Shown here piece after piece: positions 6,228-6,375 of a DNA stretch of 6,375 bases. Every line of letters starts with the position of its first letter. The first letter of the stretch is position 1. Source of the DNA: Ruminococcaceae bacterium UBA5423 (GTDB lineage: Bacteria > Bacillota > Clostridia > Oscillospirales > Acutalibacteraceae); the NCBI GenBank assembly GCA_002409375.1, contig DHNF01000120.1, positions 1-6,375 on the forward strand, given 5' to 3'. The notes beneath the pieces were generated by a model, which searched no databases, was not told where the DNA came from, and worked only from the letters and a program-made list of their open reading frames with translations. A program made the translations under genes and the position numbers.

Positions 6228-6375
6228 TGGCATCACAATCGGTCAGTTTTTTCCCGGCAACTCTTTGCTGCATCGTATGGACGCGCGCGTCAAGCTGGTA
6301 CTCACATTTGCATATATTGCCGCTGTCTTTATACCCAAAAACTGGGCGGGGCTTTCAGTCGTCGTTGGATTTTTG
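6220..6375 (+). CDS. ecfT: ECF transporter transmembrane protein EcfT (5' part, cut by window edge)
   Basis: EcfT is the membrane scaffold that couples EcfA1-EcfA2 ATP hydrolysis to the toppling of S components. Only the first 52 codons are in the window; the frame is still open at the last base. The N-terminus has ITIGQFFPGNSLLHRMDARV, matching the family pattern of a short amphipathic lead with an HR-x-DxRxK motif, followed by a hydrophobic segment LVLTFAYIAAVFI (26-38) that is the likely first membrane helix, then a second hydrophobic run at the edge. The start overlaps ecfA2 by 8 bp and has a strong ribosome binding site. Family identity rests on this motif and on position after ecfA1-ecfA2. 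The usual length is about 265 aa, so most of the gene lies outside. Confidence 0.9.
   Translation, partial: MLSGITIGQFFPGNSLLHRMDARVKLVLTFAYIAAVFIPKNWAGLSVVVGFL

Overview
The window reads as an ordinary chromosomal segment of a low-to-mid G+C Firmicute, most likely a member of the Clostridia (roughly half G+C by eye). Pointers are the strong AAAGGAGG-type ribosome binding sites, two probable TTG start codons (ruvC and ruvB), the ruvC-ruvA-ruvB order, and paired EcfA1/EcfA2 ATPases followed by EcfT. I cannot name a genus from the sequence alone. Every recognisable gene lies on the + strand and coding density is very high.

Layout. Bases 1-62 hold the possible tail of an upstream gene, a TATAAT element and a strong ribosome binding site. 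Bases 63-818 encode a uridine phosphorylase (udp). The only real intergenic gap, 819-940 (122 bp), holds a G+C-rich palindrome, a well-formed extended -10 promoter and an inverted repeat reaching the ruvC Shine-Dalgarno. Then follow ruvC (941-1444), ruvA (1461-2066), ruvB (2083-3102), glmM (3124-4473), ecfA1 (4499-5368), ecfA2 (5355-6227) and the first 52 codons of ecfT (6220 to the window edge). Gaps within this run are 16, 16, 21 and 25 bp, followed by overlaps of 14 and 8 bp. No terminator is visible, so ruvC to ecfT looks like one transcription unit.

How the genes work together. RuvA, RuvB and RuvC are the complete Holliday-junction branch-migration and resolution machine. GlmM makes glucosamine-1-phosphate for peptidoglycan precursors. 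EcfA1, EcfA2 and EcfT form the shared energising module of group II ECF vitamin/micronutrient transporters; no substrate-binding S component is seen here. Udp salvages uridine. These are housekeeping functions with no obvious shared pathway. The arrangement is somewhat unusual: glmM has no cdaA-cdaR immediately upstream, and ecfA1A2T is not next to ribosomal protein genes.

I found no convincing previously undescribed system. The best leads are regulatory: the palindrome over the ruvC promoter -10 and the possible hairpin that would hide the ruvC ribosome binding site only in transcripts reading through from udp.
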